A stretch of DNA of 64,000 bases from Filimonas zeae. Lineage in GTDB: Bacteria > Bacteroidota > Bacteroidia > Chitinophagales > Chitinophagaceae. A model generated the notes under the pieces. That model made no database searches and was not told the DNA's origin. It was given only the letters and a program-made list of their open reading frames with translations. The stretch is taken from contig NZ_BMIB01000003.1 of assembly GCF_014641615.1 (NCBI RefSeq), positions 1,054,001 through 1,118,000 on the forward strand, in the 5' to 3' direction. Shown here piece after piece: positions 1-8,476 of the stretch (position 1 is its first letter; every line of letters starts with the position of its first letter). The position numbers were made by a program, and so were the translations under genes.

Positions 1-193
1 CCTGCATATCAAAACTGAAGTTAACAATGAGCACGAAGTAGGTAACGATGGCTGTGCAATAGTTAATGACCCCGAATTTATCCGGCCCTATTATTTTGGT
101 AAGATACGGCAGGGTAAGAAAAGGCATTACCAGGTTAGCCAGCTGCATCACCCCTTGTGAAGCGATATTTTTAACGAGTACGTTTGCGCGCAT
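1..193 (-). CDS. Wzx-like polysaccharide flippase, N-terminal part (runs off the left edge)
   Basis: Only the first 64 codons are in the window. The translation starts MRANVLVKNIASQG and continues with LPYLTKIIGPDKFG and a hydrophobic stretch ending in NYCTAIVTYFVLIVNF. The pattern 'F-L-T-L-P-Y-L-(T/A)-x-(I/V)-(L/I)-G-P-x-x-F-G' about 25-45 residues from the start is typical of the oligosaccharide flippase family (Wzx/RfbX, MATE-like fold), which turns lipid-linked repeat units across the inner membrane. The start lies 10 bp downstream of the stop codon of the NusG-like gene, so the two are co-transcribed with the export genes further upstream. No strong Shine-Dalgarno is present, as is usual in Bacteroidota. 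The family call rests on the N-terminus only. Confidence 0.75.
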   Translation of the reverse strand, partial: MRANVLVKNIASQGVMQLANLVMPFLTLPYLTKIIGPDKFGVINYCTAIVTYFVLIVNFSFDMQ

Positions 194-203
194 GCAGGTA
201 TTT

Positions 204-731
204 TTAAGAGGAAAGCCCCTGTACTTTTGCGGGAGCAGTTATTTTTTCTATCTGCCCTGTTTTTACAGCTATGATGGCGTACCCCAGCGAGGGCAATAGA
301 ATTTTAATGGTATTGTTCTGTATTTCCAGCACACTCCCCTCCTGCTGTATAAGGGCACCACTGGTAATACGTACGGTATCATTAATGTTCACATCTGTTT
401 TTTCCAGACTTAGTGTGTAAGAATTATTCAGGTATTGGCGGATAGCTGCAATCTCTTCGTCCTTTACCACAGCGGGTGTTCCCAGCCAGTACACAAAGTC
501 TACCACGCCTTCCGTCTGTTGAATAGATAAATGCGTATGCAGGCTGGTATGTACAAAAACATAGGAAGGAAACAAGGGCTCTTCTACCATCTTTCTACGG
601 TCGGCCCATTGCTTCAGCACCCTGTTCAGCGGGCAATAATTCTCAATTCCTTTTTTGGTAAACAACGCTGACACTTTCTTTTCCCATCTGGAACGAGTGT
701 ATACAACATACCAGGTATTTTTTGTTTCCAT
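204..731 (-). CDS. NusG-like transcription antiterminator (UpxY/RfaH type)
   Basis: A 175-residue protein with an N-terminal NGN domain (WYVVYTRSRWEKKV near residue 7, then PLFPSYVFVH around 53-62) and a C-terminal KOW-like part (VRITSGALIQQEGSV and LLPSLGYAIIAV). Length and layout fit the specialised NusG paralogues of Bacteroidota (UpxY family) and the RfaH/LoaP group, which bind RNA polymerase and allow it to read through long surface-polysaccharide operons. Its position between the Wzc-like kinase (84 bp upstream) and a flippase gene (10 bp downstream) supports a role in expressing the polysaccharide genes that continue to the left. UpxY genes usually come first in their operons; here the gene follows the export machinery. 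Confidence 0.88.
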   Translation of the reverse strand: METKNTWYVVYTRSRWEKKVSALFTKKGIENYCPLNRVLKQWADRRKMVEEPLFPSYVFVHTSLHTHLSIQQTEGVVDFVYWLGTPAVVKDEEIAAIRQYLNNSYTLSLEKTDVNINDTVRITSGALIQQEGSVLEIQNNTIKILLPSLGYAIIAVKTGQIEKITAPAKVQGLSS

Positions 732-815
732 GCTTTGTTTTGTTTAACAAATGGCTCCGCCCATCCGGTTACATCAGTATGTATGGCCGGTAGAAATGAG
801 AAATATGGATGTTGT

Positions 816-3185
816 TTATTGAGCAGCGCCCGGATTGGCTAAGCGCTTACTACTGAAACTTCTGATTGTTTTAGGCCGTTTTTCGTTATAAGCATACCCA
901 TAGCCATAGCCAAAGCCATAGCCTTTGGTGCCAAATCCCCGTGCTTTTATACCGTTAAAAACTACCCCTATGTTATGAAGTCTGTTTATTTTATTGTTAC
1001 CGTCTATACGTTGCACAAACACCTTCGCGGTATAGTTGTGCCTTACCACATACAGGGTAATATCACATAACGGAGAAAGAATGTAGGCGTCTGTAACCAG
1101 GTTTACAGGGCCGGTATCTACAATAATGTAATCAAAATCATCTTCCAGTGTGGCTATTAAATTTTCTATTTTTCCATTGGCAAGTAATTCGGATGGGTTA
1201 GTAACGGTGGTGCCTGCGGAAAGAATAAAAAGGTGTTCGTTTACCTGGCTGGGTGTAATAATATCTGTTACGCCGGCATTGCCCATCAGATAATCGGTAA
1301 TGCCGGTATTGTCTTTAATTCCGAATTTATCGCTGATGCTTGCATGAATAAGATCCAGCTCCAGCAGGGCAACTTTTTTGCTGGTTAAAGCCACTGTCAG
1401 TGCCAGGTTTAAGGATATAAAGCTTTTTCCTTCCCCGGCAACACTGGAGGTAATGAGTATCTTTTTCTTCTTTGTATCTTTCTTCAGCATCGAAAGCGAT
1501 ACACGTAACTGCCTGAACTGCTCTGCAATAAAGGTTTCTTTGCCATTTCCCACTACAAACGGCTTTTTAGATTTATCATAAATAACCTCACCTACTATAG
1601 GCCGTCTGGTGAGGATTTCTATTTCCTGCCGGTATAATACCTTGTTGCTGAAGCTATCTTTTGCGGTAATAACGGCTATGCCTGCCAGCAGGGCTACCAG
1701 TATAAAGCCGGCATAAATTTGTTTGTTATGTGGGCTCACCGGCTTAATTGACGACTGCGCGTTATCTACCAGCCTGTTGTCGGGTGCTACAGAAGAATAA
1801 GCCAGTGCGGTTTCTTCCCGCTTCTGCAACAGAAAGGCGTAGGTGTTGTATTTAATGCCTTTTTCCCGGTTAATCTCAATCAGTTCCTTTTCCTTTTCAG
1901 GTATGGCCTGCAGCGTTCTTGAATAGTTACTATTGGTGCCACTGAGGTTGGTTTTGCTTACCTGCAAACTGGTACGCTGGTTGCGGATATTAAGCATAAT
2001 GGTTTGCCTTAATTGTGCAATCTGACCGCTTAAAGCCAGTACTGTGGGAAAATTGGGGCCTTCTGTTGCCCGCAATCTTTCATACTCCATTTCGCTTTCC
2101 GATAATTTGCTCACCAATTGGGTAAGCATGGCATCTCCCACTCCCAGGGTAGAAGGTACAATGGCACCGCGGTTATTGTTATTCAGTGCAAAGGCCTGTA
2201 CTTCATCCAGTACCGCCAGCTGAATATTAATCTCACTTAATTTCTGATCGTTGGTGCTTACGTTTTCCAGGTACAACCTGCCCTGTGTACTAATGTCAAT
2301 GGCGCTGTTGCCCGATTTGTATTGCTGACTTCTTTGCTCAATGCCGTTTAAATCGGCAGTAACTGTACTTATACGGTTGTTTACAAAGGCCAGTGTATTC
2401 TTTGCCAGCTCGCTTTTATCAAAAAGGATAGACCGGTTGTATTGGTTAATCAGCTCATTCAACACATCTTCTCCACGCGAGGGTACTGCATCTTTAAAAG
2501 TAAGTATTAAAATGGAAGACAATTTGCTGGAAGATAATACCAGCAACCTCTCCTGTATATCGGTAGTTATTCTTCTGGGATTGGCCACCGTAAAGTAAAA
2601 CTGCCTGTTATTGCCGCGGCCTGTATAGCTGGTATTGGGTACAAACCGCAGGGTGCCATACGGCGTACGCACCCATTCATTTAACGCATAGTCTTTACCT
2701 GCTACCTTTACGCGGGTAACCTCCCGGTTAACGGTAAAAGGTATTTCTCTGGCTTCTCTGCCAACCAGCGAATCTTTGTTGTCTATTTTTACGGGCGAGG
2801 TAGTGTAAGCCGAAACCATCTGAAACCGCTGCTTTTCAAACACCGGCACGTTTAACAGGTTTTTTCTGGCTACAATATCAATCAGTGTTCTTGACTGCAC
2901 AACCTCCATTTCATTTTCAATGATCTTTTTGTTGTTGAGGCTGTTAAATACCTCCCGGTCTTTAGAGTCTTCCGCTCCCTTTTTTTCATCATTGATCAAT
3001 ATTTTGGCATTGCTTTCATAAACAGGTATGGCATACCAGGTATAAAACCGGGCTGCTGCCACAGCCAGCACCAGTAGCAGAATAAACAGCGGCCAGTAGC
3101 TGATATAGCGCTGCCATAGCTGGTTAAAAGTAACAATGTTTTTAGCGCTACCGGGCTCTGTTGCGGTATGGTTGGTAATGTGCAT
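816..3185 (-). CDS. Wzc-like polysaccharide co-polymerase / tyrosine autokinase
   Basis: A 789-residue inner-membrane protein that controls polysaccharide chain length and export. It has a short cytoplasmic N-terminus, a first membrane segment at about residues 31-50, a long periplasmic Wzz/GumC-type region with coiled-coil character at about 250-440, a second membrane segment at about 489-507, and a cytoplasmic BY-kinase domain. The kinase has Walker A (SSVAGEGKS, 580-588) and Walker B (YIIVDTGP, 686-693). The C-terminus carries a tyrosine cluster (Y756, Y760, Y762, Y764, Y766) of the kind autophosphorylated in this family. The Walker A' region reads LLELDLIHAS (608-616 area) and lacks the Arg-Lys-Pro usually found after the second Asp, so kinase activity may be altered. 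It starts 11 bp after the Wza-like gene. Confidence 0.93.
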   Translation of the reverse strand: MHITNHTATEPGSAKNIVTFNQLWQRYISYWPLFILLLVLAVAAARFYTWYAIPVYESNAKILINDEKKGAEDSKDREVFNSLNNKKIIENEMEVVQSRTLIDIVARKNLLNVPVFEKQRFQMVSAYTTSPVKIDNKDSLVGREAREIPFTVNREVTRVKVAGKDYALNEWVRTPYGTLRFVPNTSYTGRGNNRQFYFTVANPRRITTDIQERLLVLSSSKLSSILILTFKDAVPSRGEDVLNELINQYNRSILFDKSELAKNTLAFVNNRISTVTADLNGIEQRSQQYKSGNSAIDISTQGRLYLENVSTNDQKLSEINIQLAVLDEVQAFALNNNNRGAIVPSTLGVGDAMLTQLVSKLSESEMEYERLRATEGPNFPTVLALSGQIAQLRQTIMLNIRNQRTSLQVSKTNLSGTNSNYSRTLQAIPEKEKELIEINREKGIKYNTYAFLLQKREETALAYSSVAPDNRLVDNAQSSIKPVSPHNKQIYAGFILVALLAGIAVITAKDSFSNKVLYRQEIEILTRRPIVGEVIYDKSKKPFVVGNGKETFIAEQFRQLRVSLSMLKKDTKKKKILITSSVAGEGKSFISLNLALTVALTSKKVALLELDLIHASISDKFGIKDNTGITDYLMGNAGVTDIITPSQVNEHLFILSAGTTVTNPSELLANGKIENLIATLEDDFDYIIVDTGPVNLVTDAYILSPLCDITLYVVRHNYTAKVFVQRIDGNNKINRLHNIGVVFNGIKARGFGTKGYGFGYGYGYAYNEKRPKTIRSFSSKRLANPGAAQ

Positions 3186-3196
3186 AGTGTAATAGG

Positions 3197-4000
3197 TTAT
3201 CTGCCAAAACGGTCAACAATAATTGCCAGGAAAGTAAGACTACCTAAAATAATGGGCAGCATTTGCTGCGTTCTTCCGGTAGAGGATAATTTGGCTTTGT
3301 TGGGCTCTGCATAAATGATATCATTAGATTTGAGGTAATAATAGGGAGAGGTAAGAAAGCTGCTTTCATTCAGGTTAATACGCTGTACTATCCGCGTATT
3401 TTTTTCTTCCCGTATCAGCAGAATATTATCCCGTTTGGCATAAATGGTAAGGTCGCCCGCCAGGCCCAGGGCTTCTAAAAGCGATATCTTTTCACTGGCA
3501 ATTTTTAATACAGAAGGATGGCTTACCTCGCCCAGTACGGTTACTTTAAAATTGAGATGCCGCACCGTTACAATGGGATCGAGTAACAGCTTTTTATCGG
3601 ACAATGTTTTTGTAATCATTTCTTCCAGCTGCATTTCAGACATGCCGGCTACTTTTAGTTTACCCAGGAAAGGAAACTTAATATCTCCATCCTTATTTAC
3701 CAGATATCCACTGGGCTGCAATACATTTTCTGTTTGATTAAGGGTAGCCATGCCTGCATTATTGGAGGCGTTAAAAATGGCAGAGGCGTCGTTACTTAAA
3801 CTGCTTACGGTAATGCTGAGCAGATCATTTTCGGTAATGGTGGTAGCAGGTGCAGCATTGGATACATTCAGTATTTCATCCTGCTGCTCCGCAAAATAGG
3901 TTGCTTTCCGGGTATTGACACATCCGTTGGCTACAACCAGCAACAGGATTAACACAACGGGAAAAAACCGGGGTAGCTTTTGTTTATGCAAATGGGTCAT
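3197..4000 (-). CDS. Wza-like polysaccharide export outer-membrane lipoprotein
   Basis: A 267-residue protein with a lipoprotein signal peptide (hydrophobic LILLLVVANGC, lipobox Cys about residue 27). A Poly_export domain follows (LLSITVSSL near 60, PSGYLVNKDGDIKFPFLGKL near 95-115), then an SLBB-like domain (VTVLGEVSHPSVLKI near 155) and a C-terminal hydrophobic helix (PIILGSLTFLAIIV) that could form the outer-membrane helical barrel known for Wza. Proteins of this family make the channel through which capsule or exopolysaccharide leaves, docked onto a Wzc-like partner. That partner is encoded 11 bp downstream. It is shorter than E. coli Wza but of normal size for Bacteroidota. Confidence 0.92.
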   Translation of the reverse strand: MTHLHKQKLPRFFPVVLILLLVVANGCVNTRKATYFAEQQDEILNVSNAAPATTITENDLLSITVSSLSNDASAIFNASNNAGMATLNQTENVLQPSGYLVNKDGDIKFPFLGKLKVAGMSEMQLEEMITKTLSDKKLLLDPIVTVRHLNFKVTVLGEVSHPSVLKIASEKISLLEALGLAGDLTIYAKRDNILLIREEKNTRIVQRINLNESSFLTSPYYYLKSNDIIYAEPNKAKLSSTGRTQQMLPIILGSLTFLAIIVDRFGR

Positions 4001-4023
4001 ATAACTATTAAACTTTTTATGCT

Positions 4024-5523
4024 TTATTTAAGTATGGTTACAGCCCCGTTCCACACCGGGGCTTTTGTTTTAAGATCAATAATATAGTAATAGGTTCCTG
4101 TAGGCAGGCTACGGCCGTTATACAGGCCATTCCACGGCACTCCATATCCCTTGCTCACAAACACTTTCTGCCCATACCGGTTGAATACGGTTACTTCTAC
4201 GGATGGAAATGCTGCAAGGTCTTTGATAACCCAGGTATCATTAATGCCGTCGTGGTTGGGAGAAAATGCATTGGGAATGTCGGGTGGGGCTACAACGGTT
4301 ACCAGTGCGTCATCTGTGGCCACACCGCATCCATACACTGATACTGCATGCAGTGTAAACAGAGTACTCTCCACCGGGTTTACAGTTGCCAGCAGCAAAG
4401 AGGCGTCAGCCACAAATACAGTTGGGGTCCAGTACTGTTGTATTGCCGTGGCGTCTACGCTTCCTTCCAGCTGTACATAACCGCCGCGTACCATATTTTT
4501 ATCTGCACCTGCATTTACCACCGGGGTAGTTACCAGCTGTACAGAATCTACATTGGATTGCACCAGGCAGGCAGGAACAGCCACGTTACTTTTGGCACCC
4601 ACCAGAAACCGATATAAATACAGGGCATTTTCTTCACCCGCAGTAAAGTGTTGCGTAAAAACCGATGCATTGGCTCCGGGAATAGTGAGCCATGTTTTTG
4701 CACTGTCGCTGCTGACTTGCCACACATGTGCCGGGTTTGTATAAACAGCATCAAAGCTGCTATAAAAGGTGAGCGATGTATCCGTATTTTTACAACGATA
4801 TCCGGTATTTTCCGGCAGATTATCAGGGTCAAGCAGCTGTATGGTAACATGTGCCATGCAAGGGCGCAGGGTAATATCATCAATAGCAAAATCGCCCCCG
4901 CAGCCCCCGGCATTTACATTACTCATGCGCAATACCACATTGTGTTCCGAAGAAGAAAAAGTAAATCCATACTGCTTCCAGGTGGGTAATGAATTGGGCT
5001 CGATATCCCGGGTGTAAAAACTATACAGCACTGTGCCGTCTGTTTTCTCCACCCTGAAATTGATGTTGGGCTTTACGCCGTTGGAATCGCAAATGGCGGG
5101 CGTTATTATGTTTAGTACCCATGCCGCAAACTGGTAGGTGGTAGCGGCACATAACTCACGCACAGTATCCAGATAAAAATCATTGGGAACAAAAGAGGTA
5201 TTCAGCAACAGGAAATAACCGTCTTTATCACCGGTATGATCCTGCTGCACGGTGTGCCAGTCGTTATAAAAGCAACTTTCGCTTTTATTTCTTACAGTAT
5301 AAGAACCATCACCTGGGCAGTCAGATGTAGTATACGTATATACAGAAGTAGCTACTGCCAGCGCCGGCCCCGGATTACTGCCTGCTCCAAAGCTGATATT
5401 TACCAGAGGATCTCCCCAGTAGCCGCCGCATTCATTCTGGGCAAACAGTTGATATGACATGGATGGGAGAAGCATGAAGAAGGTTAAGTGTTTTATCAGG
5501 TACAAATTCCGGAACGGTTTCAT
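4024..5523 (-). CDS. Secreted surface protein with type IX (type B, gliding-type) C-terminal sorting domain
   Basis: I place the start at the ATG giving MKPFRNLYLIKH, because the signal peptide (ending near QLFAQ) follows directly; an upstream in-frame ATG would add 11 residues. The first 220 residues form a cysteine-containing MAM/lectin-like region (FRVEKTDG, FAIDDITLRPC). The middle has Ig/PKD-like segments. The last ~85 residues are a CHU_C domain (PNAFSPNHDGINDTWVI, VTVFNRYGQKVF, LPTGTYYYII, ending VTILK) that directs export by the type IX system and cell-surface attachment. It lies 23 bp before the Wza-like gene and probably opens the polysaccharide operon. Its ligand or function is unknown. 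Confidence 0.85.
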   Translation of the reverse strand: MKPFRNLYLIKHLTFFMLLPSMSYQLFAQNECGGYWGDPLVNISFGAGSNPGPALAVATSVYTYTTSDCPGDGSYTVRNKSESCFYNDWHTVQQDHTGDKDGYFLLLNTSFVPNDFYLDTVRELCAATTYQFAAWVLNIITPAICDSNGVKPNINFRVEKTDGTVLYSFYTRDIEPNSLPTWKQYGFTFSSSEHNVVLRMSNVNAGGCGGDFAIDDITLRPCMAHVTIQLLDPDNLPENTGYRCKNTDTSLTFYSSFDAVYTNPAHVWQVSSDSAKTWLTIPGANASVFTQHFTAGEENALYLYRFLVGAKSNVAVPACLVQSNVDSVQLVTTPVVNAGADKNMVRGGYVQLEGSVDATAIQQYWTPTVFVADASLLLATVNPVESTLFTLHAVSVYGCGVATDDALVTVVAPPDIPNAFSPNHDGINDTWVIKDLAAFPSVEVTVFNRYGQKVFVSKGYGVPWNGLYNGRSLPTGTYYYIIDLKTKAPVWNGAVTILK

Positions 5524-5556
5524 TACAATTACAAAAGTACACATACCCTTAATCAC

Positions 5557-5685
5557 AATTATTACACGTTTAACTAAAATAGTTACACATTTTACTTAAA
5601 TAATAAACAGATGTAACATTTTTCCAAAAACGTGTAACACTCCGCAATAGTGTTAACATAATTTTGCGGTAAGCAAACCTGATAC
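5557..5685. promoter_or_regulatory. Divergent promoter region with nested inverted repeats
   Basis: Intergenic DNA between the minus-strand polysaccharide operon and the plus-strand OmpA gene. It contains a perfect 9-bp inverted repeat, TTACACGTT at 5562-5570 and AACGTGTAA at 5629-5637, and nested inside it GTTACA at 5582-5587 and TGTAAC at 5612-5617. A Bacteroidota-like -7 element (TAATTTTGC, about 5658-5666) lies about 20 bp before the OmpA start codon. The four related sites look like operator half-sites for a regulator that could control both directions. The binding protein is not known. Confidence 0.5.
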
Positions 5686-7650
5686 ATGAAAACTATTTAC
5701 ACTTTATCTTTTATTACGCTTTATTTATTGTCCGGCAACCTGCGTTCGCAATCATTGTCTAAAGACACTATTAAAAGAATGCCCTCTTCGTGGTGGATAG
5801 GCCAATCCATAGGTGGCAACTTTAACTATTACCGTGGCACCACGCAGCGTTTAAACGAAACCGTAACTACCTCTGCCCCCTTTCATAACGGGGATGGCCT
5901 GCGGCTTTACTTTTCATTTTTAGCCGAATACAGGCCTAACAAAACACTGGGCACCATGCTGAACGTGGCATTTAGCAACCGGAGTTCGTCTTTCGACGGC
6001 GTTATTACCCCTGGCAATGAAAAGGCCTTCCTGTATACCGTATTGCGGTATCTGAATATAGAGCCGTCCTTGCGGCTGGCGCCTTTCTCTTCCGCCTTTT
6101 ATATTTTTGCGGGGCCTTTGGTAAGCATCAATACTACCAAAGAGTTTTTTTATCAGGAAGGTGGAAAATATGAAGCCCGGGGCGACTGGAGCGATCTGCG
6201 AAAATTTAACTGGGGTGCACAGGGAGGCCTGGGTATTGATATACCCATATCCAAAAAAAGCAGCATTAATCAGGTGTCGCTTTCTCCCTTCGCCTCTTTT
6301 CAAACCAACTTCAACAACCGGCCCAGGCGTACAGAGTCATGGAGTATCTATACTGTACGTACGGGGCTTGCCGTTAAGTTCTCCACTCATAAACGTGTTA
6401 TTCCCAATGCCTCTGCTATACCATCTAACGATGCCGGTACGGCAGGAAATGGCAGTGGCATGAAAGACACCTTGCGCATCTATGTAAAGGACATACAATT
6501 TTCGGCGCAGAGTATTGCTAATAGTAATGAGGAGGCGGCCAATGAAATATTCCCCTTGTGCCATTCCATCTTTTTTAATGCGGGTAGTACCGCTATACCA
6601 CAACGTTATGTTCAGTTAACCGCATCAGCGGCACTTAATTTTAAAGAAAGTCAGCTGCAAGCGGGGCGCCCTGTAAACTGGTATAACAGCCGGGCGCAAA
6701 GGCAGCTGGATGTTTATTACCAACTGTTGAATATACTGGGGTCACGCATGCGCAATTACCCGCAAAGCACTATTACCCTATCTGCCGGTAAAGCTACCAG
6801 GGTGGGCGATGGCGCTGCAATGGCTGCGCAGATAAAAAGGTATCTGGTTACCAGCTTTGGTATTGATGCTGCCAGAATTATCACCGGCGCTGACAGTGAA
6901 ATGTTCATCACTTCGGTTCAATCCGGTAACAACCGTACTCCGGCACTTCGCCAGCAAGACGACCGCAGGGTGGATATTGCCAGCAGCTCCCCTGAATTAA
7001 TGCAGCCATTCAACAGCAGCAGTGCGGAAGCACGTGCTACTGAACCATCGGTACTGTTTACCGCTGCCGGCGCGGGAGATCAGTTACAATCCTGGTGGAT
7101 GGATGTAACTAACAACGGCACAGCCATGCATTATGGGCCTTATAAACAAGACACCATTCTGTTACCGGTATCCGCCCTTCCGGGAGATGCCCGCCAGGGT
7201 ATGTATATTATTGAAATGGGCGGTACTACCCGCAACGGCCAGGCCATACATAAAACCACCCGGCTAAGCCTGCCACCTGTACCTGCATCCGCAGCAGGCA
7301 CACGCTATGCCGTATTGTTCGATTTTAACAGCTTTAAAGCGCTAACAGGCAACCGGCAATTTCTGGAAAATACAATAGCGCCCCTGGTAACAGATAGTTC
7401 CACCGTAATTATTCACGGCCATACAGATATTATTGGCAACGAAATCCGCAACCGCTCTTTATCTAACAACCGCGTAAACGAAGCAAGGCACTTACTGGAA
7501 GCCGCGTTAAATGCAAAAGGAAGAAAAGGTGTGAAGTTTGAGTATTATGGGTTTGGACAAGATAAAATTATGTCGCCATTTGGTAACCAGCTGCCGGAAG
7601 AGCGCTTTTACAACAGAACGGTGATTATAGATATTATTCAGGGGAGATAG
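5686..7650 (+). CDS. Outer-membrane protein with C-terminal OmpA domain
   Basis: A 654-residue protein with a signal peptide (MKTIYTLSFITLYLLSG, cleavage near RSQS). Residues ~35-235 look like a small outer-membrane beta-barrel (alternating aromatic strands, YRPNKTLGTML, FNWGAQGGLGIDIP). The middle includes a degenerate OmpA-like segment (KRYLVTSFGIDAARI ... RRVDIA). The last ~120 residues are a clear OmpA/MotB peptidoglycan-binding domain (VLFDFNSFKALT, IHGHTDIIGNE, RSLSNNRVNEARHLL, YGFGQDK, FYNRTVIIDI). It likely anchors the outer membrane to the cell wall. It is transcribed divergently from the polysaccharide operon and ends at a strong hairpin terminator. Confidence 0.87.
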   Translation: MKTIYTLSFITLYLLSGNLRSQSLSKDTIKRMPSSWWIGQSIGGNFNYYRGTTQRLNETVTTSAPFHNGDGLRLYFSFLAEYRPNKTLGTMLNVAFSNRSSSFDGVITPGNEKAFLYTVLRYLNIEPSLRLAPFSSAFYIFAGPLVSINTTKEFFYQEGGKYEARGDWSDLRKFNWGAQGGLGIDIPISKKSSINQVSLSPFASFQTNFNNRPRRTESWSIYTVRTGLAVKFSTHKRVIPNASAIPSNDAGTAGNGSGMKDTLRIYVKDIQFSAQSIANSNEEAANEIFPLCHSIFFNAGSTAIPQRYVQLTASAALNFKESQLQAGRPVNWYNSRAQRQLDVYYQLLNILGSRMRNYPQSTITLSAGKATRVGDGAAMAAQIKRYLVTSFGIDAARIITGADSEMFITSVQSGNNRTPALRQQDDRRVDIASSSPELMQPFNSSSAEARATEPSVLFTAAGAGDQLQSWWMDVTNNGTAMHYGPYKQDTILLPVSALPGDARQGMYIIEMGGTTRNGQAIHKTTRLSLPPVPASAAGTRYAVLFDFNSFKALTGNRQFLENTIAPLVTDSSTVIIHGHTDIIGNEIRNRSLSNNRVNEARHLLEAALNAKGRKGVKFEYYGFGQDKIMSPFGNQLPEERFYNRTVIIDIIQGR

Positions 7651-7680
7651 GGAGCTAATCCTGCCGGGTCTTATACCTTG

Positions 7681-7738
7681 CAGGCCTGTGCTAACAAGGG
7701 GCTGTCGTAAATGCAAGCCCCTTGTTAGCACAGGCCTG
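7681..7738. terminator. Long bidirectional hairpin terminator
   Basis: Two perfectly complementary 23-base arms (7681-7703 and 7716-7738) are separated by a 12-base loop. The hairpin sits between the convergent OmpA gene (plus) and receiver-domain gene (minus), so it can stop transcription from both sides. There is no long T-tract on either side, and the stem is unusually long and perfect. Confidence 0.75.
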
Positions 7739-7748
7739 TTAATAATCT

Positions 7749-8171
7749 CTACGCCCGGTAATTAATACCTGAAAAATTGTTGAATATAATTTCAAGGGCA
7801 TATTTTAAATCGTCCATGGTAGTAGGTTTGAGTAAAAAATGATTAGCTCCCTCGCGGAAGAAGTAAGCTATAGTATCCTGCTGTCCCATTCCGCTATATA
7901 CAATCACCGGAAGTTTATCCAGTGCCGGATTGGCTCTTATTTCCCTTATGCATTGTTTTCCATCTTTGCAGGGCATGTGAATATCGAGAAATAATAAATC
8001 CGGAATGTATTTATTCAACAGCTGCATCAGTAATTCACCATTACTTACGGTAGCCAGATCTACTACTATACGCAGTTCCTTTATCGCGTCAGAAAATATC
8101 AGGCAATCTTCGGCGTCATCATCAGCAAGAACTACCTGTAAAGGCGGGTTGTTGTTAACACTGGTTGTCAT
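7749..8171 (-). CDS. Single-domain response regulator (CheY/Rcp1-like)
   Basis: A 140-residue protein consisting only of a receiver domain. The acidic pocket is visible (VVLADDDAEDC), followed by the phospho-acceptor Asp in LLFLDIHMP (about residue 61), the conserved Ser/Thr position in VIVYSGMG and the Lys in LLKPTTMDDL (about 115). There is no output domain, so it probably passes a phosphoryl signal to a partner or acts by protein contact. This is common in Bacteroidota for receivers paired with PAS/phytochrome-like kinases. The next kinase in the window is the PAS histidine kinase at 10749-12656, on the other strand. Pairing is only a guess. Confidence 0.93.
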   Translation of the reverse strand: MTTSVNNNPPLQVVLADDDAEDCLIFSDAIKELRIVVDLATVSNGELLMQLLNKYIPDLLFLDIHMPCKDGKQCIREIRANPALDKLPVIVYSGMGQQDTIAYFFREGANHFLLKPTTMDDLKYALEIIFNNFSGINYRA

Positions 8172-8476
8172 CTTCGTCCATTTACAATGTCAAAATAAAT
8201 CCTATACCTGTCTGCACTGAAAACATCTTATTCAGCTTCATTGCAATGCAAAAAAACGCGTTTAGGTTTTTTGATCTTTTTCTTAAACAAAAAAGTTGCC
8301 GGAATGTACAAGGCTGTATGTATGGATTTTACAGGTTATTGGGGAATAAATACCCCCGCGCCCCGTATTTGCCAGCGGATACCGGTAATATTTACGGCAG
8401 TTTGTAAAAGTGGCTGCTCTGCAGTTGTTTTAACTGGTATGGTTATGGTTTATTTAACGAACGTAACGGTACCACT
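8172..8476. promoter_or_regulatory. Intergenic region with GGGGAATAAA element
   Basis: A 305-bp divergent region between the receiver gene and the SDR gene. No convincing gene is seen. The decamer GGGGAATAAA at 8341-8350, followed by CGTATT at 8365-8370, resembles the -35/-10 layout of ECF-sigma promoters. The same decamer occurs at a nearly identical distance from the histidine kinase start (10611-10620). A plus-strand open frame that overlaps the SDR start has no protein-like composition. Confidence 0.3.
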
